A DNA stretch of 59,248 bases. It comes from DASVDE01 sp036381235 (GTDB taxonomy: Bacteria; Actinomycetota; Thermoleophilia; Solirubrobacterales; 70-9). The position numbers and the translations under genes are program-made. The notes under the pieces are model-generated. The model did not search any database. It was not told the DNA's origin and saw only the letters and a program-made list of their open reading frames with translations. This document shows positions 28,136 through 35,920 of this stretch, piece by piece. The stretch covers positions 1-59,248 of the forward strand of contig DASVDE010000020.1 of NCBI GenBank assembly GCA_036381235.1, written 5' to 3'. Positions within the stretch are counted from its first letter, which is position 1. Each line of letters begins with the position of its first letter.

Positions 28136-29074
28136 TCAGTTTCCGGCAGAGAGATCGGAGCGGGGGAGGGCGGCGAGCTCTACGCCGGAGCTGACCGCGC
28201 CGATCTCCTCGGGCAGCGCGGAGAGCTGCACGTTGGAGACGAATTCCATCTGTTGCCCCAGTGGGCGGAAGAAGTTGTCGTAGTGGGTGGGAACGACGAC
28301 GCCGGGGTCGAGGCGCGGGAGGATTCGCTTCCAGTAGTCGCGGGTGAAGCTGCGGCCGGCGATGCCGGCGAGGAAGACGTCCACCCGACCCGGGGGGATC
28401 GCGTCGTCGATCAGGTTGGCGCTGCCCTGGTGGTAGAGGCGCAGCCCGGCCACCTCGATCGAGATTCCCCAGACCTGCCCACAGCGGTAGGCGCCGGGAG
28501 AGAGGCCGTCCAGGTGCTCGCAGGTGAGATCGCCGTCGTAGGGAACGGCGAGCCCCAGCAGCAGCTTCGAGTGGACGCTGGGGACGAAGCTGACCTCGAA
28601 GGGCCCAAGCTCGTAGGTGCGGTAGGGCTCGGCCTCCACCGCCCGGTCGGCGAGGCCGTGCAGTCCCATCAGGTTGACCAGCGAGTCGGATCCGTATGCC
28701 TTGCAGCCGAAGCGGCGGGCGATTGCCGGCGCGTCGACCGCGTGGTCGAAGTGGGTATGACCGACGAGCACACCCGCCACCTCGCCGCGAGCTTGGGCGA
28801 AGCGATCGAGCGCCGCCGGGTCGGGCAGCGTGGGGCGGCGCAGGACGAGATCGCGGAAGGGAACTCGCGAGAGATACGGATCGATGAACAGGTCCTGCCC
28901 CTGGTAGCCGATCCTGTAGCCGGAGACGCCGAGCCATTCCAGCTCCAACCCCCTCGGCAGCTCCAGCGGCTTCGCCTCCAGCTCGCTCAGCGCCTGGCCG
29001 TCCTCGCGGGTGGCGGACCGGCGCGTGGCTCGTGCCTTGGCCAACTCGCCGAGGTGCCGCAGCGGCCCGTCCAT
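28136..29074 (-). CDS. MBL-fold metal-dependent hydrolase (UlaG/NAPE-PLD-like)
   Basis: 312 residues. The metallo-beta-lactamase motif is GHTHFDHAVDAPAIA; other ligands are likely in FVPSVHSKLLLG and VVPTHYDNFF. ELEWLGVSGYRIGYQGQDLFIDPYLS is the opening beta-sandwich typical of the UlaG/L-ascorbate-6-P lactonase-like group. A charged 40-residue N-terminal extension precedes the domain. Substrate unknown. It begins 2 bases after the OsmC stop, so they are one transcript. Confidence 0.88.
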   Translation of the reverse strand: MDGPLRHLGELAKARATRRSATREDGQALSELEAKPLELPRGLELEWLGVSGYRIGYQGQDLFIDPYLSRVPFRDLVLRRPTLPDPAALDRFAQARGEVAGVLVGHTHFDHAVDAPAIARRFGCKAYGSDSLVNLMGLHGLADRAVEAEPYRTYELGPFEVSFVPSVHSKLLLGLAVPYDGDLTCEHLDGLSPGAYRCGQVWGISIEVAGLRLYHQGSANLIDDAIPPGRVDVFLAGIAGRSFTRDYWKRILPRLDPGVVVPTHYDNFFRPLGQQMEFVSNVQLSALPEEIGAVSSGVELAALPRSDLSAGN

Positions 29075-29076
29075 CG

Positions 29077-29583
29077 TCAGTCGGCTGCGACGGTCGCCGA
29101 AAGCCGTGGCGGGCTCGACAGCGTCTGGAAGACGACGCAGTAGCGCTCGGTCAGCCGCAGCAGGGTGTCGAGCTCCTCTTCGCTTGCCGCGGTTTCGAGC
29201 TCGAATGCGAGGCGGATCGCGCTGAAGCCGACCGGGGCGTCGCGGTCGACGGCAAGCGTGCCGCGGAAGTCGAGGTCACCCTCGGCGCGCACCGTCCCCG
29301 ACTCGACCGCGATGCCCAGGGACGTCGCCACCGCGCGCAGAGTCACCCCCGCACAGGCGACCAGCGCCTCCAGCAGCATGTCCCCGGAGCAGAGCAACGT
29401 GCCGTCGCCGCCGGAGGCCGGATGCAGACCCGCCTCGGCGATGGCGCGCCCGGTATCCACCGAACAGGAGACGCCTTCGCCGAGGGCTCCCGTCGCGGCC
29501 AGGGTAACCAGAGCGGCCTCCGGCTCGTCTTCGTAGCGCTCCTTCAGCGGCGCCTGGATCGAGCGCAGCTCTTCGCGTTCCAC
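29077..29583 (-). CDS. OsmC family protein
   Basis: 168 residues. The region GGDGTLLCSGDMLLEALVACAGVTLRAVA contains a Cys at the usual first redox position and a second Cys in the helix (LEALVACAG), and YCVVFQTLSSPP supplies the end of the fold. OsmC/Ohr proteins reduce organic hydroperoxides with the paired cysteines. It lies between the P450 gene (10 bases upstream) and the MBL-fold gene, so a shared role in oxidised lipid or organic peroxide handling is possible. Confidence 0.88.
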   Translation of the reverse strand: MEREELRSIQAPLKERYEDEPEAALVTLAATGALGEGVSCSVDTGRAIAEAGLHPASGGDGTLLCSGDMLLEALVACAGVTLRAVATSLGIAVESGTVRAEGDLDFRGTLAVDRDAPVGFSAIRLAFELETAASEEELDTLLRLTERYCVVFQTLSSPPRLSATVAAD

Positions 29584-29593
29584 GCAGGGCAGG

Positions 29594-30982
29594 TTACGCC
29601 GCCGCGGCGGTCGCCGCCCGGGTTTCGACTGCGGGTCGCAGTGGCCGATCCAATCGGACCAGGGCGCCCTTGCCGGGGGCGAGGGTGATGTTGCGGACCT
29701 TGACCCGCTCCGGCTTGGGGTCGGGGGCGCTCAGGTCGGCGCGCTCGAGAATCGCGCGCAGCACGATTCGCATCTCGTATTCGGCGAAAGCGGCGCCGAT
29801 GCAGCGCCGCACGCCGCCGCCGAACGGGATCCAGGCGTAGTTGTCCGCCTTTCCCTCGAGGAAGCGCTCGGGTCGGAACTCCTCCGGCTCGGGGAAGAGA
29901 TCCTCGCGGTAATGCAGCGCGGCGATCGCGGCCATCACGAAGGTGCCGGCCTCCAGCGCATAGCCGCCTATCTCGACAGGGGCCGTCAGCTTGCGGGCGA
30001 CGTCGACGATCACGGGCCGCGCCCGCAGCGTCTCTTTCACCGTCGCGTCGAGGTAATCGTCCTCGCCGGCGGCAAGCGACTCACGCAGCTTCGCAAGCAC
30101 CCGCGGCGCGCGCAGCAATCGCTCCATCGCCCAGGCCAGTCCTGTCGCCGTCGTCTCGTGCCCGGCACCCAGCACGGTAACCAGCTCGTCGCGCAACTCC
30201 TCGTCGCTCATCGGGCTGCCGTCGTCGTGTGTGGCCGCCAGCAACAGCGAGAGGACATCGTCGCGGTCGGTGTCCTCGGCCTGGCCCTCGGCTCGCCGCA
30301 GCGCGATCTCCTCGTAGATGAACTCGTCCAACGCCGCCCGAGCGCGCATGAAGCGGGACCAGGGGCTCCAGCGGCCGAGGTCGCGGCGCAGCATCGGAAA
30401 GGCGAGGACGGTGCTGACGCGGTCGCTGAAGGTTTCGATCAACCCCTCGAAGCGAGTCAGCCGTGCCTCGTCATGGACCCCGAAGACGGCGCGCATGATC
30501 ACCGCCAGGGTGATCCGCTGCGTGTGGGGGCGCAGCGCAAAGGGCTCACCGACCGGCCAGCTCTCCATCTCGCTGAGGGTGATCTCGCGGATCAGCTCGC
30601 CGTAGCGACGAATCTGCTCGCCGTGGAATGGGGGGAGCAGCAGTTTGCGCTGGCGCATGTGCGGCGCCTCGTCGAGGGTCAGGACGGAATTGGGGCCGAG
30701 CGCAGGCTCGAGCACGGTGGCATTGGCTTCGCCGGCGTGGAGCTGTTCGGGAGAGCCGGTGAACAGTTGTTTGACCAACGCCGGATCGGCGACATAGACA
30801 AGGCGCTTGAAGTAGGGGAAGGAGAGGGTGAAGACGTCCCCATGGCGGTGCTGGAGGCGGATCAGGAAGCCGAGGGGGTCACTGGCATAGCGCAGCGCTT
30901 GGAACAGCGCCGGAGCCTTTGAGCCGGGAGGCAGCTCTTCGCCGGGCACTGCGGGGGCGTACGCGACCGTCGCCTGTTCCAT
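29594..30982 (-). CDS. Cytochrome P450
   Basis: 462 residues. I-helix oxygen-binding motif LGAGHETTATGLAWAMERLL, K-helix ExxR as KETLRARPVIVDVARKL, the PERF segment (FRPERFLEGKADNYAWIPFG) and the haem-binding loop FGGGVRRCIGAAFAEYEMR with the proximal Cys. No membrane helix, so it is soluble and needs external ferredoxin/reductase, none nearby. Substrate unknown; the hydrophobic N-terminus (ALFQALRYASDPLGFLIRLQHRHGDVF) resembles bacterial CYP102/CYP110-like classes. Two palindromes in the upstream region are likely operators. First gene of P450-OsmC-MBL. Confidence 0.95.
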   Translation of the reverse strand: MEQATVAYAPAVPGEELPPGSKAPALFQALRYASDPLGFLIRLQHRHGDVFTLSFPYFKRLVYVADPALVKQLFTGSPEQLHAGEANATVLEPALGPNSVLTLDEAPHMRQRKLLLPPFHGEQIRRYGELIREITLSEMESWPVGEPFALRPHTQRITLAVIMRAVFGVHDEARLTRFEGLIETFSDRVSTVLAFPMLRRDLGRWSPWSRFMRARAALDEFIYEEIALRRAEGQAEDTDRDDVLSLLLAATHDDGSPMSDEELRDELVTVLGAGHETTATGLAWAMERLLRAPRVLAKLRESLAAGEDDYLDATVKETLRARPVIVDVARKLTAPVEIGGYALEAGTFVMAAIAALHYREDLFPEPEEFRPERFLEGKADNYAWIPFGGGVRRCIGAAFAEYEMRIVLRAILERADLSAPDPKPERVKVRNITLAPGKGALVRLDRPLRPAVETRAATAAAA

Positions 30983-31258
30983 GTCTTGACACTACGGCAT
31001 GGGTTGGCTGGACAGCCAGTCGCTTGACAGCGCTTGTCAACGAGCGTGGCGCCGTCCGCGCCGGGACTGGCGACGGGCAGCACCACGGACGATCTCCTGG
31101 GATTCAGAGATCGACCGGGCCAGGGAGAGCCATTGAGTCGCGCCGACCGGCTCGCGCGCCTGCTCGGAATGGGAGAGCGGCGAAGAAATGAGCAGGTCGG
31201 GTTGATTGCTCAATTATCTAATAGTAATAAATTTCCTGCACGCAGGCGTAGTCATTCG
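30983..31258. other. 276-base intergenic region between purU and the P450 gene
   Basis: It holds the P450 promoter/operator palindromes (31005-31040) and, just after the purU stop, an AT-rich island at about 31203-31233 (ATTGCTCAATTATC, then AATAGTAATAAATTT) that stands out sharply from the GC-rich surroundings. Open frames here have no recognisable protein character. Confidence 0.5.
31005..31040. promoter_or_regulatory. Tandem palindromes, probable operators of the P450 operon
   Basis: TGGCTG-GA-CAGCCA (31005-31018) and TTGACA-GCGCT-TGTCAA (31024-31040), both perfect in the arms, 23-58 bases upstream of the P450 start. On the minus strand the second contains a TTGACA that could be the -35 element, which would let a dimeric repressor block the promoter. 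Confidence 0.55.
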
Positions 31259-32095
31259 CTAGAAGACGACCGTGCGAGCCCCGTCGAGCAGGACCCGATC
31301 GTCCAGATGGGCCTTGACTGCGCGGGCGAGGACAAGGCGCTCGATGTCACGCCCGATCCGCATCAGGTCGTCGACTTCGTCGCGATGGCTGACACGGGTC
31401 ACGTCCTGGTCGATGATCGGCCCGGCGTCCAGTTCCTCGGTTACGTAGTGCGCGGTGGCGCCGATCAGCTTGACGCCGCGCTCGTGCGCGCGCCGATAGG
31501 GATCGGCGCCGACGAAGGCGGGCAGGAAGCTGTGATGGATGTTGATCGCGGGCGCGCCCAGTTCGCGCAGGAAATCGCCGGAGAGCACCTGCATGTAGCG
31601 GGCGAGGACCAGCAGGTCGATCTCGCCGAGCAACTCCAGCGCGCGTCGTTCGGCCTCCTCCCTGCGCCCTCGCTCGACCGGCACGTGGTGGAAGGGCAGG
31701 CCGAGCGAGGTGACCTGATCGGCATGGTCGGGATGGTTGGAGACGACCGCGACCACCTCGGCGCCGAGCTCTCCGCTGCGCCAGCGCCAGAGTAGGTCGG
31801 AGAGACAGTGGTCCTCGCGCGAGGCCATGATCGCGATCCGCTTTTGCTCACTGGCCTCGGCGAAGCGATGCTCCATCTCCAGTGGTGTGGCGACCTCCTC
31901 CTCGAAGCGCCGGTAGAGCGCCTTCCGCTCGTCGGCCGGCGCCGCGTCGAACACCATCCGCATGAAGAGCCTGCCCTCCTCGGTCGAGTGCTGGTCGGCG
32001 TCGAGGATGTTGAGCCCCGCGTCGGCGAGGAAGCCGCTGACCGCGGCGATCAACCCGGGCCGATCGGGGCAGGCGAGCAGGAGGCGGGTTGTCAT
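31259..32095 (-). CDS. purU: Formyltetrahydrofolate deformylase
   Basis: 278 residues. N-terminal ACT-like regulatory domain (TTRLLLACPDRPGLIAAVSGFLADAGLNI), then the formyltransferase fold with DLLVLARYMQVLS, the catalytic INIHHSFLPAFVGADPY (Asn-His pair), and GVKLIGATAHYVTEELDAGPIIDQD containing the active-site Asp. It hydrolyses 10-formyl-THF to formate and THF, balancing one-carbon pools and supplying formate for purine synthesis. Normal length. It stands alone, divergent from the Rpf-like gene. Confidence 0.96.
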   Translation of the reverse strand: MTTRLLLACPDRPGLIAAVSGFLADAGLNILDADQHSTEEGRLFMRMVFDAAPADERKALYRRFEEEVATPLEMEHRFAEASEQKRIAIMASREDHCLSDLLWRWRSGELGAEVVAVVSNHPDHADQVTSLGLPFHHVPVERGRREEAERRALELLGEIDLLVLARYMQVLSGDFLRELGAPAINIHHSFLPAFVGADPYRRAHERGVKLIGATAHYVTEELDAGPIIDQDVTRVSHRDEVDDLMRIGRDIERLVLARAVKAHLDDRVLLDGARTVVF

Positions 32096-32170
32096 GGAAT
32101 CGGCGATCTCCAGATCATCATGACGACGCCGCGCGAGGGTGAATTCCCCCGCTTCTCTGCATGATTCGGT

Positions 32171-32207
32171 TCAGGCGGTTTGGGAAACGAGCGGTTTCCA
32201 TGCCTGA
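32171..32207 (+). promoter_or_regulatory. Two-part hairpin in the leader of the Rpf-like gene
   Basis: TCAGGC (32171-32176) pairs with GCCTGA (32202-32207), and inside it GGAAAC (32183-32188) with GTTTCC (32194-32199) over a 5-base loop. It lies in the 195-base gap between purU and the Rpf-like ORF. It could be a structured 5' leader; rpf genes of other actinomycetes are riboswitch-controlled, but no known riboswitch consensus is recognised here. The rest of the gap shows nothing identifiable. Confidence 0.35.
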
Positions 32208-32290
32208 GCTTGTGTCGGATGACTCTTGTCGAGCGCTCTGTGTGATGCCGGTCACCAAAAGACGGCGCGAACCGCTCCAGGGTCCCGCGC

Positions 32291-32767
32291 TTGCTTACGA
32301 AACGCACATACATCATCCCTGTCCTCATCGCGGCAATCGCCTTCCCGGCTGCGGCCCTCGCGACCGATGGCGGTGGCAGCGCGCAGCGGATCGGCATCGC
32401 CGACGCGAAGCCCGCGAACCTGGCGCCGCTCAATCGGCCCGCCCTGCACTTCCATCAGGCGATCGCGGTGGGGGTCCGCAAGATCCGAGCCGCGCAGCGC
32501 AAGCGACGCCGTGAGGCCTTCGCCACCCTTCCCGGGGGCGTCTCCCAGGCCACCCTCGACGCGATCGCGGCTTGCGAGTCGGGCGGCGATCCGACGATCG
32601 TGTCCTCGGATGGCTCCTACCGTGGCAAGTACCAGTTCGACTACGGCACCTGGGCTTCGGTAGGCGGCAGCGGCGACCCCGCGGCAGCCTCAGAGGCCGA
32701 GCAGGACTACCGCGCCGCTCTCCTCTACGCCCGCGCGGGTTCGAGTCCCTGGCCGATCTGCGGCTGA
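32291..32767 (+). CDS. Resuscitation-promoting-factor-type transglycosylase, secreted
   Basis: 158 residues from TTG 32291, the only start after an in-frame stop. Signal peptide: KRTYIIPVLIAAIAFPAAALA. The C-terminal 75 residues form the Rpf/transglycosylase-like domain: TLDAIAACESGGDPTIVSS, YRGKYQFDYGTWASVGGSGDPAAASEAEQ and SSPWPICG, with the catalytic Glu in ACESGG. Rpfs cleave peptidoglycan and stimulate regrowth of dormant actinobacteria. It lacks LysM or G5 domains, so it is a minimal form. The middle segment is basic. Confidence 0.92.
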   Translation: MLTKRTYIIPVLIAAIAFPAAALATDGGGSAQRIGIADAKPANLAPLNRPALHFHQAIAVGVRKIRAAQRKRRREAFATLPGGVSQATLDAIAACESGGDPTIVSSDGSYRGKYQFDYGTWASVGGSGDPAAASEAEQDYRAALLYARAGSSPWPICG

Positions 32768-32798
32768 TCGCCGCCAACGATCGTCACCAACTGTTGAA

Positions 32799-32918
32799 GA
32801 GGGGTCGGGGGGTGCCTCCTGCGGGCGGCGTCCTGTTTTTCGCACCGCACGACTCAGCAAGAGAGGCCGCACTCAAAGGCGAAAAACCCAGCCCGCAGGA
32901 GGCGCCCCCCGACCCCTC
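32799..32918. repeat. Inverted-repeat element 2 (nested hairpin with conserved core)
   Basis: 120 bases. Outer arms of 28 bp at 32799-32826 and 32891-32918 match at 27 of 28 positions (one G-T pair); a second perfect 9-bp stem is GTTTTTCGC (32835-32843) with GCGAAAAAC (32879-32887). Its reverse complement shares TTTTTCG, TGCGGC, GTCG, GCGG, CGAAAAA and CAGGACG in order with the element at 5894-6005, while the outer arms are unrelated. It begins 31 bases after the Rpf-like stop and ends 7 bases before the HD-domain start. Confidence 0.75.
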
Positions 32919-32925
32919 CCCTACG

Positions 32926-33720
32926 ATGACCGCGATGACCGCCAGCGAGCCCGTTCGCGCCCCCACCCGCGGCAACCGCAAGCTGGAGAACCTGCTCGAG
33001 GCGGTCAACTCGGATGAGCAGGTGCGCGCCTGGTGGTACATGGCACAGGTGCACGCCGAGCGCCTCGGGATGTCCGACCACTCCTGGGTCCACGTTCAGA
33101 TCGTGCTCAACATCGCCCTGCGCTTGCTGCGGCTGTTGGTAAAGGCCGGGGTCGAGCCGGCGATGGTCGCCGACCACGAGATGAAGGCGCGCGACGCCGA
33201 GGTGGTCGTTGCCGGCGGCGCCCTACTGCACGACATCGGCATGTCGATCCACCGCGCCGACCACGAGGCCTACAGCCTCTTCCTCGCCTCCGGCGCTCTC
33301 GACCGCCTGCTCGCCGACTGCTACCGCGAACCGCAGCGCACGATCGTCGCCTCGGAGATCCTCCACACGATCATCGGCCATCGCCGTCGCGGCGAGCCCT
33401 ACACGGTCGAGGCGGGGGTGGTGCGGGTTGCCGACGCGCTCGACATGGCCCAGGGCCGGACTCGAATCCCGCTGGAGGCCGGCCACGAGGGAATCCACTC
33501 GATCTCCGCCGCGGCGATCGACGAGGTGAGGATCGAGGCGGGTGAGGAGCGCCCGGTGCGGATCGAGATCGAGCTGAACAACTCGGCGGGCATTTTTCAG
33601 GTCGACGATCTGCTCGCCACCAAGATCCGCGGCACGCCCCTGGAGGGCAAGGTCGAAGTCGTCGCGAAGATCGAAGGGGAGAGCGAGAAGCGCCTGCTCA
33701 GCGGCTTCCGGCTGAACTAG
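32926..33720 (+). CDS. HD-domain phosphohydrolase-like protein
   Basis: 264 residues from ATG 32926. The HD motif appears as GGALLHDIGMSIHRADHEAYS, preceded by a histidine in SDHSWVHVQIVLNIALRLL and followed by HTIIGHRRRGEPYTVEAGVVRVADALDMAQG with a further Asp; these are the metal ligands of the superfamily. The last 80 residues form a beta-rich C-terminal domain (EERPVRIEIELNNSAGIFQVDDLL). Nucleotide or phosphoester substrate unknown. No Shine-Dalgarno precedes the ATG, which lies right behind the inverted-repeat element. It converges on the next small gene with overlapping stops. Confidence 0.85.
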   Translation: MTAMTASEPVRAPTRGNRKLENLLEAVNSDEQVRAWWYMAQVHAERLGMSDHSWVHVQIVLNIALRLLRLLVKAGVEPAMVADHEMKARDAEVVVAGGALLHDIGMSIHRADHEAYSLFLASGALDRLLADCYREPQRTIVASEILHTIIGHRRRGEPYTVEAGVVRVADALDMAQGRTRIPLEAGHEGIHSISAAAIDEVRIEAGEERPVRIEIELNNSAGIFQVDDLLATKIRGTPLEGKVEVVAKIEGESEKRLLSGFRLN

Positions 33721-33983
33721 CCGTAGCGCTCGAGGTCGTAGCGGCGCCGCTCCTTGCGCTTCTCCAGGCGCCCCTGGATCAGCGATAGTGCGATCACCAG
33801 GATCGCGAAGAAGGCGATCACGCCGAAGCAGAAGAAGGTGACGGTCTTGTCGGTGGTGGGGCCAGCCAGGCCGACGCCATTCTCGGCGAGCGCCGCCGGC
33901 GCCGCGACCAGCACCATCGCCAATGCGGAGCAAAGGGCAGCGCACAGTCGGAGAGTGCGGGAGGGGGCCTTCACCCCCGGCAA
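33717..33983 (-). CDS. Small membrane protein with signal peptide, unknown
   Basis: 88 residues: a signal peptide (LRLCAALCSALAMVLVAAPAALA), a short exported segment, one membrane helix (TVTFFCFGVIAFFAILVIALSLI) and a cytosolic Lys/Arg tail (QGRLEKRKERRRYDLERYG). No family recognised. Stop codon overlaps that of the HD gene (CTAG). Divergent from uppP. Confidence 0.75.
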   Translation of the reverse strand: MPGVKAPSRTLRLCAALCSALAMVLVAAPAALAENGVGLAGPTTDKTVTFFCFGVIAFFAILVIALSLIQGRLEKRKERRRYDLERYG

Positions 33984-34072
33984 TCTAGCGCACGCGCGCG
34001 GCGGTGGCCGTCGTTCATCCCCCCTTTAGCTGCACACATAGGATGCGCCGCCAGATGGAGCCGGTCGCCTAA

Positions 34073-34915
34073 ATGTCGAACCTGGAGGCCTTGCTGCTGG
34101 GCATCGTCCAGGGGCTGACCGAGTTCCTGCCGATTTCCTCCTCCGGCCATCTGATCATCGTCCCCTGGCTGCAGGACTACACGTTCCTGCTCGACCATCC
34201 CGGTTTCAACAAGACTTTCGACGTCGCTCTGCACGCCGGGACGTTGATCGCCGCCATTGCCTACTTCCGCCGCGAGGTCGTCGTCCTCACCCGCGGCTTC
34301 TTCGAAGCGCTGCGCCGGCGGGCGATCGAGACCTCCGACCAGCGGGTCTCGGTGGCTATCGCAATCGGCACGGTGCCGGCGGTGATCGCCGGCGGCCTCG
34401 GCTCCGGCTTCATCGAAGATCACCTGGGCGAGCCCTGGATGATCGCCATCCAGCTGATCTTCTTCGGGGCCCTGTTGCTCTATGCCGATCGCATGCCCCA
34501 ACGCCGGGCCTTGGAGGGAGCGACGCTGAGGGATGGCTGGTACATCGGCCTGGCCCAGATCCTCGCGCTGGCGCCGGGAACCTCACGCTCGGGGATCACG
34601 ATCACCGCCGGCCGCTACCTCGGCCTCGATCGCGACGGCGCCGCGCGCTTCTCCTTCCTGCTGCTGATCCCGATCGTCGCCGGTGCGACCCTGTTCAAAG
34701 GAGCCGGCGCGATTCACGACGGATTGCCGAGCGGCGTGGCGGGGCCGATGATCGTCGGCACGATCGCCGCAGCCGTCTCCGGTTACCTGGCGATCGCCTT
34801 CCTGCTTCGATTGGTGCGGACCAGCAGCTACCGCCCCTTCGTCTACTACCGCTATGCGCTTGGCATCGCGATCCTGTTGATCATCGCCACCGGTCTGCGC
34901 CCGGCTACCTTTTGA
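34073..34915 (+). CDS. uppP: Undecaprenyl-diphosphatase (BacA type)
   Basis: 280 residues, about eight membrane helices. Family motifs: QGLTEFLPISSSGHLI near the N-terminus and LALAPGTSRSGITITAG in the second half, which form the active site that removes the terminal phosphate of undecaprenyl diphosphate, recycling the cell-wall lipid carrier. It releases inorganic phosphate, and it stands just upstream of the phosphate island. A Pho-box-like repeat follows its stop. Confidence 0.97.
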   Translation: MSNLEALLLGIVQGLTEFLPISSSGHLIIVPWLQDYTFLLDHPGFNKTFDVALHAGTLIAAIAYFRREVVVLTRGFFEALRRRAIETSDQRVSVAIAIGTVPAVIAGGLGSGFIEDHLGEPWMIAIQLIFFGALLLYADRMPQRRALEGATLRDGWYIGLAQILALAPGTSRSGITITAGRYLGLDRDGAARFSFLLLIPIVAGATLFKGAGAIHDGLPSGVAGPMIVGTIAAAVSGYLAIAFLLRLVRTSSYRPFVYYRYALGIAILLIIATGLRPATF

Positions 34916-34955
34916 GCGGCATACCCGGCGGAGCCCGGAATTTGGGGCTTTCGAG

Positions 34956-34977
34956 CTGTGAAAATCCTGTGAAAGCA
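34956..34977. promoter_or_regulatory. Pho-box-like direct repeat upstream of the PhoP-type regulator
   Basis: Two 11-base units, CTGTGAAAATC and CTGTGAAAGCA, identical in the first eight bases. The 11-bp spacing is that of PhoB/PhoP binding sites. GTTCATCC about 20 bases further on may be another half-site. About 95 bases before the regulator start, consistent with autoregulation. Confidence 0.6.
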
Positions 34978-35069
34978 GGAGTTTCGACTGTTCATCCGCC
35001 GTCGCCCCCGACTACAATCGTGTCGTCGCGAAGGCAGATGCGCTGTCCGTCCAACCAAGCGCCGCCAAC

Positions 35070-35870
35070 TTGAACACACAGTCACAGACGATCAGGCTCG
35101 CGGTAATCGACGACGACAGCGGTTTCGTCACGGTTCTGGCCAAGCGCACGGAGGCGGCGGGCTGGCAGCAGCGCCAGGTCGCCAGCGCGATCCCTCCCGA
35201 GGAGCTGGTGGCGATGAAGCTCAACGCCCTGCTCGTCGACCCCACGGTGCTGGGGGAGGACGGCTGGGCCTATCTGGAGCGGGTCTGCGGAATGCTCCCC
35301 GACCTCGGCGTGATCGTCTGCACCGGCCGTTCGACGGTGGCGCAGCGGGTGCGCGGCCTGCGCCTCGGTGTCGACGACTGGCTCACCAAGCCCTGTCATC
35401 CCGAGGAGGCGATGGCGAGGATCGAGGCCGTCAGCCGCCGCCGTCGCCGCGGTCGTCCGGAGGCGGAGGCCGGGCCACTGGTCTACGGCGAGCTGGAGAT
35501 CCGCGCCGACCGTTTCCAGGCCTACGTAAGCGGCAGCAGCCTCGACCTGACCCGGCGTGAGTTCGAGTTGCTCCAATTGCTCGCCGAAGCCAAGGGGCAG
35601 GTGCTGGAGCGCGAGGCGATCTACCAGCGGGTGTGGGGCTATGCGATGGCCCACGGCGACCGCTCGGTCGACGTCTTCATTCGCAAGCTGCGTCAGAAGC
35701 TGGAGAAGCGCTCGCCGGGCTGGAACTACATCCACACCCACTTCGGAGTCGGCTACCGCTTCGACCCGGAGGCCTCCGATCCCGAGTCCGCCGGCGCTTT
35801 TACAACTTCTTTACATCCGCGACACACCCCCGTAACAAGCTCTCCCGAGCCGGCTGCGACCGTGCGTTGA
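35070..35870 (+). CDS. PhoP/PhoB-type winged-helix response regulator
   Basis: 266 residues from TTG 35070. Receiver: VIDDDSG acidic cluster, LLVDPTVLGEDG with the probable phosphoacceptor Asp, CTGRST Thr and LTKPCHP Lys. Output winged helix: LDLTRREFELLQLLAEAKGQVLEREAIYQRVWGY, SVDVFIRKLRQKLEK and YIHTHFGVGYRF. The alpha-4 region and the Pro after the phosphoacceptor are unusual, so signalling could be atypical. It immediately precedes pst genes with Pho-box-like repeats on both sides, and no kinase gene is adjacent. A Ser/Thr/Pro-rich C-terminal tail of about 30 residues overlaps the pstS promoter. Confidence 0.9.
   Translation: MNTQSQTIRLAVIDDDSGFVTVLAKRTEAAGWQQRQVASAIPPEELVAMKLNALLVDPTVLGEDGWAYLERVCGMLPDLGVIVCTGRSTVAQRVRGLRLGVDDWLTKPCHPEEAMARIEAVSRRRRRGRPEAEAGPLVYGELEIRADRFQAYVSGSSLDLTRREFELLQLLAEAKGQVLEREAIYQRVWGYAMAHGDRSVDVFIRKLRQKLEKRSPGWNYIHTHFGVGYRFDPEASDPESAGAFTTSLHPRHTPVTSSPEPAATVR
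35799..35820. promoter_or_regulatory. Pho-box-like direct repeat upstream of pstS
   Basis: TTTACAACTTC followed by TTTACATCCGC: an exact TTTACA repeat at 11-base spacing. It lies inside the 3' end of the regulator gene, 101-122 bases before the pstS start. Spacing and location fit a PhoP operator. Confidence 0.6.
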
Positions 35871-35920
35871 AGTCGGTCCACTCCGTGACCGGCGGAGTGA
35901 ATCGACATGAAGGAGACAGA

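Noticed and set aside
30919..31191. 90-codon plus-strand open frame upstream of the P450 gene
   Set aside because: Arg/Pro/Ala-rich and overlapping the P450 start and its operators; no ribosome-binding site or domain.
32096..32290. Possible c-di-AMP (ydaO-type) riboswitch ahead of the Rpf-like gene
   Set aside because: rpf genes elsewhere carry one, but I could not see its conserved blocks; only a simple two-part hairpin is present.
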